Shown here: positions 1-9,095 of the stretch, piece by piece
Numbering within the stretch: position 1 is the first letter of the stretch
How the letters are laid out: each line of letters opens with the position of its first letter
From: an uncultured Lachnospiraceae bacterium
Lineage (GTDB): Bacteria; Bacillota; Clostridia; Lachnospirales; Lachnospiraceae
Reading direction: 5' to 3'
DNA length: 35,302 nucleotides
Assembly: GCA_910585075.1 (NCBI GenBank)
Contig: CAJUED010000042.1
Location: forward strand, 1-35,302
Position numbers and translations under genes: made by a program
The notes under the pieces: model-generated
Seen by the model: only the letters and a program-made list of their open reading frames with translations
Told to the model about the DNA's origin: nothing
Databases searched by the model: none

Positions 1-93
1 AGGGCGAAGCCCGCGAGCGAGGAAAACCGGAGGTTTTTCGAGCATGCACTGCGGACTTGAGTAGATAAGCAGAACTATGGAATGGAGACAAAA

Positions 94-1404
94 ATGCTTC
101 AGGACAGGATGGAAATATTAGGAAAGAAAAACAATAAAAAAGTGGTGGTGGGCTACGACCTGGGCAAGAATTTTGCACAGATCAGCTATTGCAGGATGGA
201 GGAGACGGAACCGGAGACAGTTTCGGCCGTGACGGGCACGGAGCAGTACAATATTCCCACGGTGCTGTGCAAGAGAAAAGGTGTGGGACAGTGGTATTAC
301 GGAAAGGAAGCCCTCAAGTTTGCCAGGGAAGAAGAAGGAATTCTGGTGGAGGATCTGCTCACCCTTGTAGAGCGGGGGGAGGATGTGATAGTGGAAGGGG
401 AGGCCTTTGACCCGGCGGCGCTTCTTACCTTGTTTGTAAAAAGAAGCCTGGCGCTCCTTAACCTGCGGGTATCCCTAAACCAGATAGAAGCGTTTATGTT
501 TACCGTGGAGGATTTGACGCCCCGGATGGTGAATGTGCTTGGGAAGGTGGCGGCCCAGCTGAGTCTTAAGGCGGAGCATATCTGCTTTCAAAGCCATATG
601 GAGAGTTTTTATGCCTATACCCTGCATCAGAATAAGGAATTGTGGAAAAATGATGTTATCATATTTGAATATGATACGCAGCTAAAGAGCCTGTGGTTTA
701 AATGTAATACCCGGACAACGCCTAAGGTGGTTATGATTGAACAGAAGGAATATCCACAGATGGAGCGGAGGGTCTGGAAAGAGGATGAGGACGCCAGAGG
801 CCGGCAGATGGAGGAGCTTGATCAGCTTTTCGGAGGCCTTGCGGGGCATGCCTTAGAGGGCCAGATGGTGTCTACGGTCTTTTTGTTGGGAGATGGGTTT
901 AAGGAAGGCTGGGCAAAAGAGTCCTTGAAATTCCTGTGCAGAAACCGGAGGGTTTTCCAGGGAAATAATCTGTACAGCAAAGGGGCCTGCTATGGGATGA
1001 TGGAACGGCTAAATCCCGGCAGGGAATGGAAAGAATATGTATACCTTGGAGCGGACAAGCTGAAAGCCAATATCGGTATGCGGGCGCTGCGCCGGGGGGA
1101 GGATTCCTACTATGCTATTTTGGACGCGGGAAGCAACTGGTATGAGGCGGCAACTGACTTTGATGTGATACTGGAGAGCGGCAATACGGTGGAGTTTGTA
1201 ATTACCCCCATGACCGGCGGCAAGGTGGAAAACCGAACCATTACTTTGGCAGGGCTGCCTGAGCGGCCAAGAAGCGCGACAAGGCTTGGCATACACATTG
1301 AAATGACGGCAGTGAACCAGGCCGAGGTGACGATAGAAGATATGGGATTTGGGGAATTATTTGCCTCCAGCGGAAAGGCATGGAGCCAGACGATTATGGT
1401 CTGA
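94..1404 (+). CDS. DUF5716-type Hsp70/actin-fold protein of unknown function
   Basis: The N-terminus (VVVGYDLGKNFAQISYC, residues about 17-33) resembles the phosphate-1 loop of Hsp70/actin-fold ATPases. Near residues 265-310 a VFLLGDGF segment followed by GNNLYSKGACYGM resembles the adenosine-binding region of the same fold. The C-terminal part (DAGSNW, then a beta-rich stretch) could be a degenerate substrate-binding domain. I recognise this as the DUF5716 family of Lachnospiraceae; its function is unknown. Start choice: the ATG at 94 has GGAG six bases upstream, whereas the ATG at 82, in the same frame, has no clear ribosome-binding site. It is followed by a TPR-like gene and a coiled-coil membrane gene on the same strand, which suggests a shared role. 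ATP binding is inferred, not shown. Confidence 0.75.
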   Translation: MLQDRMEILGKKNNKKVVVGYDLGKNFAQISYCRMEETEPETVSAVTGTEQYNIPTVLCKRKGVGQWYYGKEALKFAREEEGILVEDLLTLVERGEDVIVEGEAFDPAALLTLFVKRSLALLNLRVSLNQIEAFMFTVEDLTPRMVNVLGKVAAQLSLKAEHICFQSHMESFYAYTLHQNKELWKNDVIIFEYDTQLKSLWFKCNTRTTPKVVMIEQKEYPQMERRVWKEDEDARGRQMEELDQLFGGLAGHALEGQMVSTVFLLGDGFKEGWAKESLKFLCRNRRVFQGNNLYSKGACYGMMERLNPGREWKEYVYLGADKLKANIGMRALRRGEDSYYAILDAGSNWYEAATDFDVILESGNTVEFVITPMTGGKVENRTITLAGLPERPRSATRLGIHIEMTAVNQAEVTIEDMGFGELFASSGKAWSQTIMV

Positions 1405-1523
1405 AAGAATAAAGCGCATCAGAATCGTCAAAAGATGCCTTCCAGGATAGACATTGGCCTGTGGAGAACGGTTTCCGGGACTTTGTGGAGAAATGAAAAG
1501 TATGAAAGAAAGGAAATATACAG

Positions 1524-2360
1524 ATGGGCAGAGTTTTATTGTGTATGGGAAAATATGCGGTGCATCCTTATTATATTGACAGCGTACCCGCAAATGTGTA
1601 TTGTGTGGAGGAACTCTGTTATCTTTTTGTCAGCAATCCTTTCATGATCGACCGGGATATTATGGACAAGAATCTGGTAAAGTGGCTGGAAACAGAATGC
1701 GGTTTAGCGGAGCTTAGCCATCAGCTTCTTGGTCTGTTTAACAGAGGGACACAGCCGGGGGTTTTTGTGAGCACCATATTGGACTATGTGAACTACTGCA
1801 CCCCTGAGGAAAAAAAGAAAATAGAGGATGTGCTTCAAAGCAGCGTAGGCTTAAACGGCTATGAAAAGCAGAAAAGGCAGGCGGACTTCCTTTTGAAAAA
1901 TAAGCGGTACTCCCAGGCTTTAAATGAGTATGACGGACTGCTTAAGGCGCTCCCGGAGACGGAGAGCGCGTTAAAGCCGCCTATCTGCCATAATATGGGT
2001 GTGATCTACGCCAATCTTTATCAGTTTGAGATGGCGGCCAGGTGTTTTAAGAGGGCCTACGACATGACCGGGAATGAGGAATCCGGTATTTCCTATCTGG
2101 CGGCAAAGCGGCTTCACTTAAGCGAAAGCGCTTATATAGATTTTATTGCAAAGCACGGGGAGTATCATGGGCTCACCTTACAGGTGGAGGGGCGTTTAAA
2201 TGAGGCAAAGGGAGAATTTGAGGCTTCCCAGGAAAACAGGATGCTCACAGCCCTTAAATTTTATAAGGACGAGGGGAACGTGGCTTCCTATTACGACGAC
2301 ATTGACCGGATTATCATGAAAAAGAAGGACGAATACAGGGAATTGGTACTTTGCCCTTGA
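1524..2360 (+). CDS. Hypothetical protein with TPR-like helical repeats
   Basis: A 278-residue soluble protein with no signal peptide or membrane segment. The middle (about residues 110-195) has helix pairs with TPR-like spacing, for example FLLKNKRYSQALNEYDGLLK and MGVIYANLYQFEMAARCFKRA. The N-terminal 100 residues match nothing I recognise. The ATG at 1524 has AAAGGA about nine bases upstream. It lies 119 bases after the Hsp70-like gene and 69 bases before the coiled-coil membrane gene. The likely role is as an adaptor linking those two products, which is inference from context. No catalytic motif is visible. Confidence 0.7.
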   Translation: MGRVLLCMGKYAVHPYYIDSVPANVYCVEELCYLFVSNPFMIDRDIMDKNLVKWLETECGLAELSHQLLGLFNRGTQPGVFVSTILDYVNYCTPEEKKKIEDVLQSSVGLNGYEKQKRQADFLLKNKRYSQALNEYDGLLKALPETESALKPPICHNMGVIYANLYQFEMAARCFKRAYDMTGNEESGISYLAAKRLHLSESAYIDFIAKHGEYHGLTLQVEGRLNEAKGEFEASQENRMLTALKFYKDEGNVASYYDDIDRIIMKKKDEYRELVLCP

Positions 2361-2429
2361 AGTCCCTGCAAAGGGTTTTCAGAGGGAGTACCGATTTTAT
2401 CATAGAAAGCAGAACAGGAAAAGGGATAT

Positions 2430-3605
2430 ATGGGTTTATTAAAAAAGCTGTTTGGATGGAAAAAGAACAGAAAGGACGCTGAGCTGGCGCCGGAGGAATG
2501 GGATGACATTACCTACGACAGGGCGGATTATCAGATTGACAATCCTATGCAGCGCAAGGAGTATGTAAAAGGGTGTCTTGAGCAGATGTCGGAGGCCACT
2601 AAAGAACTGGAAAATCTTCAGTTTGAATACAATACGGTCACTTCTCACTTAAAGGATATCGAGGAAATTGAGGCGATACCGGAGGAGGATGCGGTGGAGC
2701 TGAAGGAATGCGCAAGGAAAATTGACAGCCTGCAGCGGCAGCAGAACGGCTACGAGGAACGGAAAAACCGGATGGACGAGGAAACCTATCGGGAACTTGA
2801 GCGCATGGAGGATGAATTTGAGGAGGGGTATGAGAAGCTGACTAAGGCCGAGGAATATCAGGATTTGGTGAAAAGAGATTTGCGCAAGTTGGACGGGGAG
2901 CGGCAGGCCTACTATTACAGAAGAAACGAGCTGCGCCGTATCATTGCGGACACCAAATCTATGACGATTGTATGTACCGTTGCGGTGATTATATGCATTT
3001 TAATCCTCTTTATCCTGCAGTATGGGTTTCGGATGAATACGAAGCTGGGCTATCTGGCCGCCGGAGCGGTGGGAGCAATTGCCATTACGGCTATTTTCAT
3101 CAAACACAACGATTCCATCAAGGAGCTAGGGCAGGTGGAGAACGGAATCAGGCGTATCATCAGCCTGCAGAATACGGTAAAAATCCGGTATGTGAACAAT
3201 ACCCATCTGCTGGATTATCTTTATATGAAATACAATGTTTCCAGTGCCGCCGAGCTTGGCAAAAACTGGAAAAGATATTTGCAGGAAAAGGAAGAACGCC
3301 ATGACTACCAGATAGCCGTGCAGGAGCTGGACGAGTGCCACAAGGAACTGGTGGAAATATTGCGTTTCTATAAGATCACCGACCCTATGATATGGCTGCA
3401 TCAGATTCCGGCACTTCTGGACAAAAAGGAAATGGTGGAGGTGCGCCACGGTTTAATCATCAGAAGGCAGTCCCTGCGTAAGCGGATGGATTACAATAAG
3501 GATGTGATTGTGGGCAAGGCACAGTCGGAGATTAAAGATTTGGTGGATAATTATCCGGAGTATGCGAAAGAGATATTGGAGATGGTGGATAGTTATTCGG
3601 ATTAG
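2430..3605 (+). CDS. Coiled-coil membrane protein of the DUF5716 gene set
   Basis: A 391-residue protein. Residues about 45-172 are charged and heptad-rich (a predicted long coiled coil). Two hydrophobic segments follow at about 178-199 and 206-224, separated by a short RMNTK turn, which gives a hairpin membrane anchor with both long arms probably cytoplasmic. The C-terminal 165 residues are again helical and charged. No enzyme motif is visible. It is the third gene of a co-directional set with an Hsp70-fold protein and a TPR-like protein. It may tether the other two to the membrane, but that is inference. The name of the domain family is not known to me. Confidence 0.7.
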   Translation: MGLLKKLFGWKKNRKDAELAPEEWDDITYDRADYQIDNPMQRKEYVKGCLEQMSEATKELENLQFEYNTVTSHLKDIEEIEAIPEEDAVELKECARKIDSLQRQQNGYEERKNRMDEETYRELERMEDEFEEGYEKLTKAEEYQDLVKRDLRKLDGERQAYYYRRNELRRIIADTKSMTIVCTVAVIICILILFILQYGFRMNTKLGYLAAGAVGAIAITAIFIKHNDSIKELGQVENGIRRIISLQNTVKIRYVNNTHLLDYLYMKYNVSSAAELGKNWKRYLQEKEERHDYQIAVQELDECHKELVEILRFYKITDPMIWLHQIPALLDKKEMVEVRHGLIIRRQSLRKRMDYNKDVIVGKAQSEIKDLVDNYPEYAKEILEMVDSYSD

Positions 3606-3742
3606 AGGCTGGTTTTCATACTTTTGCCAGCCGTCCGCGCTGCATGAGAAAATATTCAGTCGTTAGTATTTTTATGTGTTTTGCTTCTGCGGAATTTTCT
3701 TGACTTCTTTTTGTGGGCATGATAGCATGTTTAACGTATGGA

Positions 3743-3776
3743 GGGTACTTTAATATGTTAGCACAGTAAAGTATCC
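3743..3776 (+). other. Hairpin in the leader of the amino acid ABC transporter operon
   Basis: GGGTACTTTA at 3743-3752 pairs with TAAAGTATCC at 3767-3776 (10 bp, one G-U) around a 14-nt loop. A possible promoter lies just upstream (TTGACT at 3700-3705, 17-bp spacer, TAGCAT at 3723-3728; the -10 is weak). No T run follows and no T-box signature is present, so the role is open. Confidence 0.35.
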
Positions 3777-3860
3777 GGGCTTGTGTCAGTGCTGCATCCG
3801 CAAGCTCTGCAAGTATTTATGCTTGTATGTAAAAAAGCAGCGCAGAAATGAGGAGAAGTT

Positions 3861-4781
3861 ATGAAAAAAAATTTAATTGCACTGCTTATGGCAGCTATGA
3901 CCATTGGGCTGGTTTCCGGCTGTGGTTCATCGGCGGATGAATCTAAGGAGACCGTGGCTGTGGAGGAAACGGAAGGAACCGCAGAGGAAGAAACCGAGGG
4001 AAATGACGAAGCTGAGGCGAACGCGGAAGATGCCGGGGAATCTTCACAGGAAGAAGATGGGGATGAGGCGGCTTCTGATGACCGCAGCACTTTTACGGTA
4101 GGCTTTGACGCAGAATTTCCCCCTTACGGGTATATGGACGAAAACGGCGATTACACAGGTTTTGACCTGGAGCTGGCCGAGGAAGTGTGCGCACGCAGAG
4201 GCTGGGAGCTGGTAAAGCAGCCTATTGACTGGGATTCCAAGGATATGGAGCTTTCTTCAGGCTCTATTGACTGTATCTGGAACGGCTTTACCATGGATGG
4301 TCGTGAAGACGCTTACACCTGGTCCGTTCCCTATGTGGACAACAGCCAGGTATTTGTGGTAAAATCAGATGCGGGTATTGCATCTTTTGACGATTTATCA
4401 GGAAAAATCATTGGCGTACAGAAGGATTCCTCTGCCCTGGCTGCTTTAGAAGGTGATGCGGCGGACCTTGCGGCTTCTTTCAGCGAGCTGCGGCAGTATG
4501 CGGATTACAACACGGGCTTTATGGATTTGGAAGCAGGCGCTATTGATGGATTAGCGGTTGATATAGGCGTTGCCGATTACCAGCTTGAGTCAAGAGGAGA
4601 TTCCTACATGATTCTGGAAGAAAGACTGGCAACGGAACAGTATGGTATTGGATTTTTACTTGGCAATGAGGAATTGAAGGAGCAGGTGGAATCCACCCTT
4701 CTTGAGATGGCGGACGACGGTAAATTCATGGAGATTGCGGAAAAGTACGGCTTGGAAGGCAGCGTATGTCTGGGAAAATAA
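3861..4781 (+). CDS. Amino acid ABC transporter substrate-binding lipoprotein
   Basis: The first residues form a lipoprotein signal peptide ending in a lipobox (LVSGC, lipidated Cys 21). An unusually acidic linker rich in Glu/Asp/Ala follows to about residue 75. The rest is a family 3 solute-binding domain, recognisable from FTVGFDAEFPPYGYMDENG, then TGFDLELAEEV and a C-terminal YGIGF segment. It should bind a polar amino acid outside the membrane and deliver it to the permease encoded downstream. The ATG at 3861 follows GAGGAGAAG. It is the first gene of a classic SBP-permease-ATPase set. The exact ligand cannot be read from the sequence. Confidence 0.93.
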   Translation: MKKNLIALLMAAMTIGLVSGCGSSADESKETVAVEETEGTAEEETEGNDEAEANAEDAGESSQEEDGDEAASDDRSTFTVGFDAEFPPYGYMDENGDYTGFDLELAEEVCARRGWELVKQPIDWDSKDMELSSGSIDCIWNGFTMDGREDAYTWSVPYVDNSQVFVVKSDAGIASFDDLSGKIIGVQKDSSALAALEGDAADLAASFSELRQYADYNTGFMDLEAGAIDGLAVDIGVADYQLESRGDSYMILEERLATEQYGIGFLLGNEELKEQVESTLLEMADDGKFMEIAEKYGLEGSVCLGK

Positions 4782-4865
4782 ATATACGGTTATTTTGTTC
4801 CAATTAATTTATTTTAATTAGTTTATTTCAATTAATTTGTTTCATTTGATTTGTTTTAATGATTA

Positions 4866-4897
4866 CAACTCGGGCGGCGGTGTTGCTGCCTGAGTTG
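4866..4897 (+). other. Intercistronic hairpin between binding protein and permease genes
   Basis: CAACTCGGGC (4866-4875) pairs with GCCTGAGTTG (4888-4897), 10 bp with one G-U. It follows an A/T-rich stretch of imperfect TTTATTTTAATTA-like units (about 4800-4862). There is no U run after the stem, so an mRNA-stabilising or attenuating hairpin is more likely than a full terminator. Such hairpins commonly raise binding-protein expression above that of the permease. Confidence 0.45.
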
Positions 4898-4972
4898 ATA
4901 AGCGGCTTTTAGAGTGCAATGTTTGAAGCAGCATAAGCGGCTTTGAATGATTGAAATATGGGAGGAGAGTAA

Positions 4973-5620
4973 ATGAGCACGGTAACTATGCTGACTCAGT
5001 TAGGAAAGGGGATGATATCCACAGGGGAGATCTTTTTTCTGACGCTGCTTTTTTCCCTGCCCTTAGGGCTGGTCATTTCTTTTGGAAGGATGTCACGAAA
5101 CAAGCTTCTTTCCGGTATTGCAAAGTTTTATATTTCTATTATGAGGGGAACGCCCCTGATGCTGCAGCTTCTGGTGGTCTATTTCGCCCCCTATTATCTG
5201 TTTGGTTTAAATCTGCGGGGATACCGCTTTCCAGCCATTATTCTGGCCTTTTCCATTAATTATGCAGCTTATTTTGCAGAAATATACAGAGGTGGTATTG
5301 CTTCCATGCCGGTGGGGCAGTATGAGGCGGCCCAGGTGCTGGGATACAGTAAACCTCAGACTTTTTTCAAGATTATTCTGCCTCAGGTCATGAAACGGAT
5401 TCTTCCTTCCGTCACCAACGAAACCATCACCCTTGTAAAGGATACGTCCCTTGCTTTCGTGCTGGCCCAGGCGGAAATGTTTACAATGGCAAAGCAGATT
5501 GCAGCCAAAGACACCAGTATGACCCCTCTTATGGTGGCAGGACTGTTTTATTACATATTTAATTTTGTGGTGGCTTTTGCCATGGAGCGAATTGAAAAAG
5601 CTATGGATTATTACAGATAA
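4973..5620 (+). CDS. Amino acid ABC transporter permease
   Basis: A 215-residue membrane protein of the HisMQ/GlnP permease type, with several hydrophobic helices. The cytoplasmic EAA loop that contacts the ATPase is visible as EAAQVLGYSKPQTFFKIILP. A TPLMLQLL segment near residue 60 is also typical of the family. It forms the membrane channel for the substrate delivered by the upstream lipoprotein. The start at 4973 has GGAGGAGA just upstream. Length is normal for the family. Confidence 0.93.
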   Translation: MSTVTMLTQLGKGMISTGEIFFLTLLFSLPLGLVISFGRMSRNKLLSGIAKFYISIMRGTPLMLQLLVVYFAPYYLFGLNLRGYRFPAIILAFSINYAAYFAEIYRGGIASMPVGQYEAAQVLGYSKPQTFFKIILPQVMKRILPSVTNETITLVKDTSLAFVLAQAEMFTMAKQIAAKDTSMTPLMVAGLFYYIFNFVVAFAMERIEKAMDYYR

Positions 5621-5625
5621 TTTAC

Positions 5626-5768
5626 AATAAGCTGATGGGCGGAGCACAGCAGTGTTTGTTGCAATAAGCTGATGCGCGAAGCACGGCAGTGTTTGTTGCA
5701 ATAAGCTGATGGGCGGAGCACAGCAGTGTTTGCTATGATAAGCTGACGCAAGAAGAACAGTGTTTTAT
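5626..5768 (+). repeat. 37-bp tandem repeat, about 3.8 copies, inside the ABC operon
   Basis: Units beginning AATAAGCTGATGGGCGGAGC start at 5626, 5663 and 5700 (exact period 37). A fourth, more diverged unit begins at 5737 and runs into the ribosome-binding site of the ATPase gene. Copies 1 and 3 are nearly identical; copy 2 differs at a few bases. The period is not a multiple of three and no ORF spans it. Each unit has a short GCTG/CAGC inverted repeat. There are no unique spacers, so it is not a CRISPR array. Confidence 0.85.
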
Positions 5769-5780
5769 GGAGAATGATAC

Positions 5781-6548
5781 ATGGAAACAGAAATTTTGCT
5801 GGAAATCAACCACATAGGCAAAGCGTTTGACGGGCTCTCGGTGCTGAAGGATATTTCCCTGTCCGTAAAGAAAGGGGAGGCGGTGTCCGTCATAGGGCCA
5901 TCCGGCTCAGGAAAATCCACCTTGCTGCGCTGCGCCACCCTTTTAGAGCGGATGGATGCAGGGGAGCTGATTTATCTTGGAGAAAAGGCAGCTTGGGAGG
6001 AAGATGGGAAATGTGTGTATGCGGGAAAGAATAAGTTAAAGGAAATCCGCAAAAATTTTGGTCTGGTTTTCCAGAATTTTAATTTGTTTCCCCATTACAG
6101 TGTATTGAAAAATATTACGGATGCTCCAATCTGCACGGCGGGGGTGCCGAAGAAAGAAGCAAGGGAAAAGGCTCTTGCGCTTCTTGACCAGCTTGGCCTT
6201 GCGGATAAGGCGGACGCTTATCCTTACCAGCTTTCAGGGGGACAACAGCAGAGGGTATCTATCGCAAGAGCCCTTGCCCTTTCGCCTAAAATACTCTTTT
6301 TTGACGAGCCCACATCAGCCTTAGACCCGGAGCTTACCGGGGAGGTACTTCGGGTTATCAGGGCATTGGCGGCGGAACACATGACCATGATCATCGTAAC
6401 CCATGAGATGCAGTTTGCAAGAGAGCTGTCCGACAGGATTATCTTTATGGAACAGGGCGTCATTCAGGCACAAGGGACGCCGGAGGAAATTTTTGAAACG
6501 GAAAATGAGAGAGTGAGGGAATTTATCGGGAAATACCGCATCTCTTAA
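5781..6548 (+). CDS. Amino acid ABC transporter ATP-binding protein
   Basis: A 255-residue ABC ATPase of the GlnQ/HisP type. Walker A is GPSGSGKST (residues 39-47), the Q-loop FQNFNLFPH is near 97-105, the signature LSGGQQQR is at 151-158, and Walker B ILFFDEP at 171-177 is followed by TSALDPEL and a THE switch histidine. It energises import with the upstream permease. The 160-base gap before it is filled by the 37-bp tandem repeat. GGAG lies nine bases before the start. Its family usually moves polar amino acids. Confidence 0.95.
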   Translation: METEILLEINHIGKAFDGLSVLKDISLSVKKGEAVSVIGPSGSGKSTLLRCATLLERMDAGELIYLGEKAAWEEDGKCVYAGKNKLKEIRKNFGLVFQNFNLFPHYSVLKNITDAPICTAGVPKKEAREKALALLDQLGLADKADAYPYQLSGGQQQRVSIARALALSPKILFFDEPTSALDPELTGEVLRVIRALAAEHMTMIIVTHEMQFARELSDRIIFMEQGVIQAQGTPEEIFETENERVREFIGKYRIS

Positions 6549-6626
6549 AACGTAAAAACACAAAAGTATAAAACATAAATGCATAAGAGTAAAGACACAA
6601 AATACAAAACCCTAACACACAAAGGC

Positions 6627-6652
6627 GTTTGCGCAGGCCTGCGGCCGCAAAC
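6627..6652 (+). other. GC-rich hairpin between ABC operon and purC
   Basis: GTTTGCG (6627-6633) pairs with CGCAAAC (6646-6652). Inside lies the palindrome CGCAGGCCTGCG. There is no T run after it, so terminator function is uncertain. The upstream sequence from 6549 is A-rich and holds no gene. Confidence 0.4.
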
Positions 6653-6692
6653 CCTGCTATGAGCGCAAAAGCAGCGCGGAATGGAGGAAAAC

Positions 6693-7400
6693 ATGAAGAA
6701 ATTAGAGCAGATTTACGAGGGAAAAGCAAAAAAGGTATTTGCAACGGAGGATCCGGATGTGGTGATTGTAGACTACAAGGACGACGCCACAGCTTTTAAC
6801 GGAGAGAAAAAGGGAACAATCGTGGGAAAAGGCGTTATCAACAACCGCATGACCAACCATGTATTTAAGCTTCTGGAAAAGGAAGGCGTTCCCACCCATC
6901 TGATTGAGGAGCTAAGCGACCGTGAGACAGCCGTTAAGAAGGTGGAGATTGTACCCCTTGAGGTTATCATCCGTAATGTGGCGGCGGGAAGCTTTTCCAA
7001 GCGTCTTGGTGTGCCGGAGGGAACCCCCTTTAAAGAGCCTACCATTGAGTTCAGCTACAAAAACGACGAGCTGGGCGATCCTTTGATTAACAGCTATTTT
7101 GCAGTTGCCCTTGGACTTGCTACCTGGGAAGAAATCGAGACCATCAAGAAATACGCTTTCAAGGTCAATGAGGTTTTAAAGGCTTACTTTTTGCAGGCAG
7201 ACATTAAGCTGATTGATTTTAAGATTGAATTTGGACGTTTCCACGGAGAGATTCTCTTAGCCGACGAGACCTCCCCTGATACCTGCCGTCTGTGGGATGT
7301 GAACACCAATGAAAAACTGGATAAAGACCGTTTCCGCAGAGACCTTGGAAATGTGGAGGAAGCTTATAACGAGGTATTTAAACGTCTTGGGCTTGCCTGA
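6693..7400 (+). CDS. purC: Phosphoribosylaminoimidazole-succinocarboxamide synthase
   Basis: SAICAR synthase of de novo purine synthesis, which joins aspartate to CAIR using ATP. The N-terminal EGKAKKVF and the family segments EVIIRNVAAGSFSKR and LIDFKIEFGR are all present, and the length of 235 residues is typical. The start at 6693 is preferred over the in-frame ATG at 6681 because GGAGG (6683-6687) sits five bases before it and overlaps the upstream ATG. purB and a PurF-like gene follow on the same strand, so this is a purine cluster. No purine riboswitch fold was recognised upstream. Confidence 0.95.
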   Translation: MKKLEQIYEGKAKKVFATEDPDVVIVDYKDDATAFNGEKKGTIVGKGVINNRMTNHVFKLLEKEGVPTHLIEELSDRETAVKKVEIVPLEVIIRNVAAGSFSKRLGVPEGTPFKEPTIEFSYKNDELGDPLINSYFAVALGLATWEEIETIKKYAFKVNEVLKAYFLQADIKLIDFKIEFGRFHGEILLADETSPDTCRLWDVNTNEKLDKDRFRRDLGNVEEAYNEVFKRLGLA

Positions 7401-7532
7401 GATATGATGTTAACCGGAAATGGAACAGCATGCCCGCCGATTTGGTGGTGGGTGCCGGAGACGGAAGATTTTTCAACCATAAACTTGTACTGACGCGCAA
7501 AGTTGCGGGTTATCGAAAGCATGGAGGATTAG

Positions 7533-8984
7533 ATGAGTACGGACAGATATGTAAGTCCCCTGTCTGAGCGGTATGCCAGCAGGGAGATGCAGTATATTTT
7601 TTCTCCGGATATGAAGTTTCGCACATGGAGAAAGCTGTGGATTGCCTTGGCGGAGACGGAGATGGAGCTTGGCCTTTCTCAGGATGGCAAGCCGGTGATT
7701 ACTAAGGAGCAGATTGACGAGTTAAAGGCCCATGCGGAGGATATCAATTACGATGTGGCCAAGGCAAGGGAAAAGGAAGTGCGCCATGATGTGATGAGCC
7801 ATGTGTACGCTTATGGACAGCAGTGTCCCAAGGCGGCAGGAATTATCCATTTAGGAGCCACCAGCTGTTATGTGGGGGACAACACGGACATTATTGTGAT
7901 GACAGAGGCCCTTTTGCTGGTGAAGAAAAAACTCATAAACGTGTTAAAAGAGCTTGCGGATTTTGCGGAGAAGTATAAGGGGCAGCCTACCCTGGCATTT
8001 ACCCATTTTCAGCCTGCCCAGCCTACCACGGTAGGGAAACGGGCCACCCTGTGGATGCAGGAATTTATGCTTGATTTGGAAGACCTTGAGTATGTGCTCT
8101 CGGGGATGAAGCTTTTGGGCTCTAAAGGGACTACGGGCACACAGGCTTCTTTCCTGGAGCTTTTTGACGGCAATCAGGAGCTGATAGACAAAATTGACCC
8201 CATGATCGCACAGAAGATGGGCTTTAAAGAGTGCTATCCCGTATCCGGTCAGACTTATTCAAGGAAGGTGGATACAAGGGTAGCCAATGTGCTTGCAGGG
8301 ATTGCGGCAAGCGCCCACAAAATGTCCAATGACATCAGGCTTTTGCAGCACTTAAAAGAGGTGGAGGAGCCTTTTGAAAAGAGCCAGATTGGTTCCTCGG
8401 CCATGGCTTACAAGAGAAATCCCATGAGAAGCGAGCGGATTGCTTCACTTTCCCGCTATGTGATGGTGGACGCCTTAAACCCGGCAATCACTTCGGCGGT
8501 TCAGTGGTTTGAGCGGACACTGGACGACTCCGCCAACAAGCGTCTTTCCATACCGGAGGGCTTTCTTGCAGTTGACGGCATTCTGGATTTGTGCTTAAAT
8601 GTGGTGGACGGTCTTGTGGTTTATCCCAAGGTAATCGAGAAACATATGATGAGCGAACTGCCTTTTATGGCCACGGAAAATATCATGATGGACGCGGTAA
8701 AACAGGGCGGCAACCGTCAGGAGCTTCACGAGAGAATCAGAGAGCTTTCCATGGAAGCGGGAAAGAATGTGAAAGTGGAAGGAAAGGAAAACAATCTTTT
8801 GGAGCTGATTGCGGCGGATCCGGCTTTCCCTATGACATTTGAGGATTTGCAAAAGACTATGGAGCCAACCAGGTATGTGGGACGGGCAAAGGAGCAGGTG
8901 GAAAGCTTCCTTGACAAGGTGGTAAAACCTGTGCTTGCGGAAAATCAGGATTTGCTTGGCATGAAGGCGGAGATTAATGTATAA
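7533..8984 (+). CDS. purB: Adenylosuccinate lyase
   Basis: A 483-residue member of the fumarase/aspartase superfamily. The signature loop GSSAMAYKRNPMRSE (about residues 287-301) has Ala where many relatives have Pro. The N-terminal HDVMSHVYAYGQQCP and HLGATSCYVGDN segments are typical of adenylosuccinate lyase. It cleaves SAICAR to AICAR plus fumarate, and adenylosuccinate to AMP plus fumarate. It therefore acts directly after PurC, whose gene lies 132 bases upstream. GGAGG lies just before the ATG. Confidence 0.95.
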   Translation: MSTDRYVSPLSERYASREMQYIFSPDMKFRTWRKLWIALAETEMELGLSQDGKPVITKEQIDELKAHAEDINYDVAKAREKEVRHDVMSHVYAYGQQCPKAAGIIHLGATSCYVGDNTDIIVMTEALLLVKKKLINVLKELADFAEKYKGQPTLAFTHFQPAQPTTVGKRATLWMQEFMLDLEDLEYVLSGMKLLGSKGTTGTQASFLELFDGNQELIDKIDPMIAQKMGFKECYPVSGQTYSRKVDTRVANVLAGIAASAHKMSNDIRLLQHLKEVEEPFEKSQIGSSAMAYKRNPMRSERIASLSRYVMVDALNPAITSAVQWFERTLDDSANKRLSIPEGFLAVDGILDLCLNVVDGLVVYPKVIEKHMMSELPFMATENIMMDAVKQGGNRQELHERIRELSMEAGKNVKVEGKENNLLELIAADPAFPMTFEDLQKTMEPTRYVGRAKEQVESFLDKVVKPVLAENQDLLGMKAEINV

Positions 8985-9095
8985 AAACGATATCTGCAGC
9001 AAATATAACGCAGAGTGAACGGTGCTAATAATGGCATTTATTATGGAAAAAGCAAATGATATTTAAGATAAACGGCATCTAAGGAGGTGTATTGA

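Noticed and set aside
1..81. Possible 3' end of an upstream coding region
   Set aside because: Two frames are open to stops at about 60 and 64, but 60 bases are too few to choose between a gene end and a non-coding repeat.
3700..3860. T-box or known riboswitch before the amino acid transporter
   Set aside because: A hairpin is present, but no T-box signature or known riboswitch core was found.
5626..5768. CRISPR array
   Set aside because: The units are directly adjacent with no unique spacers and there are no cas genes nearby.
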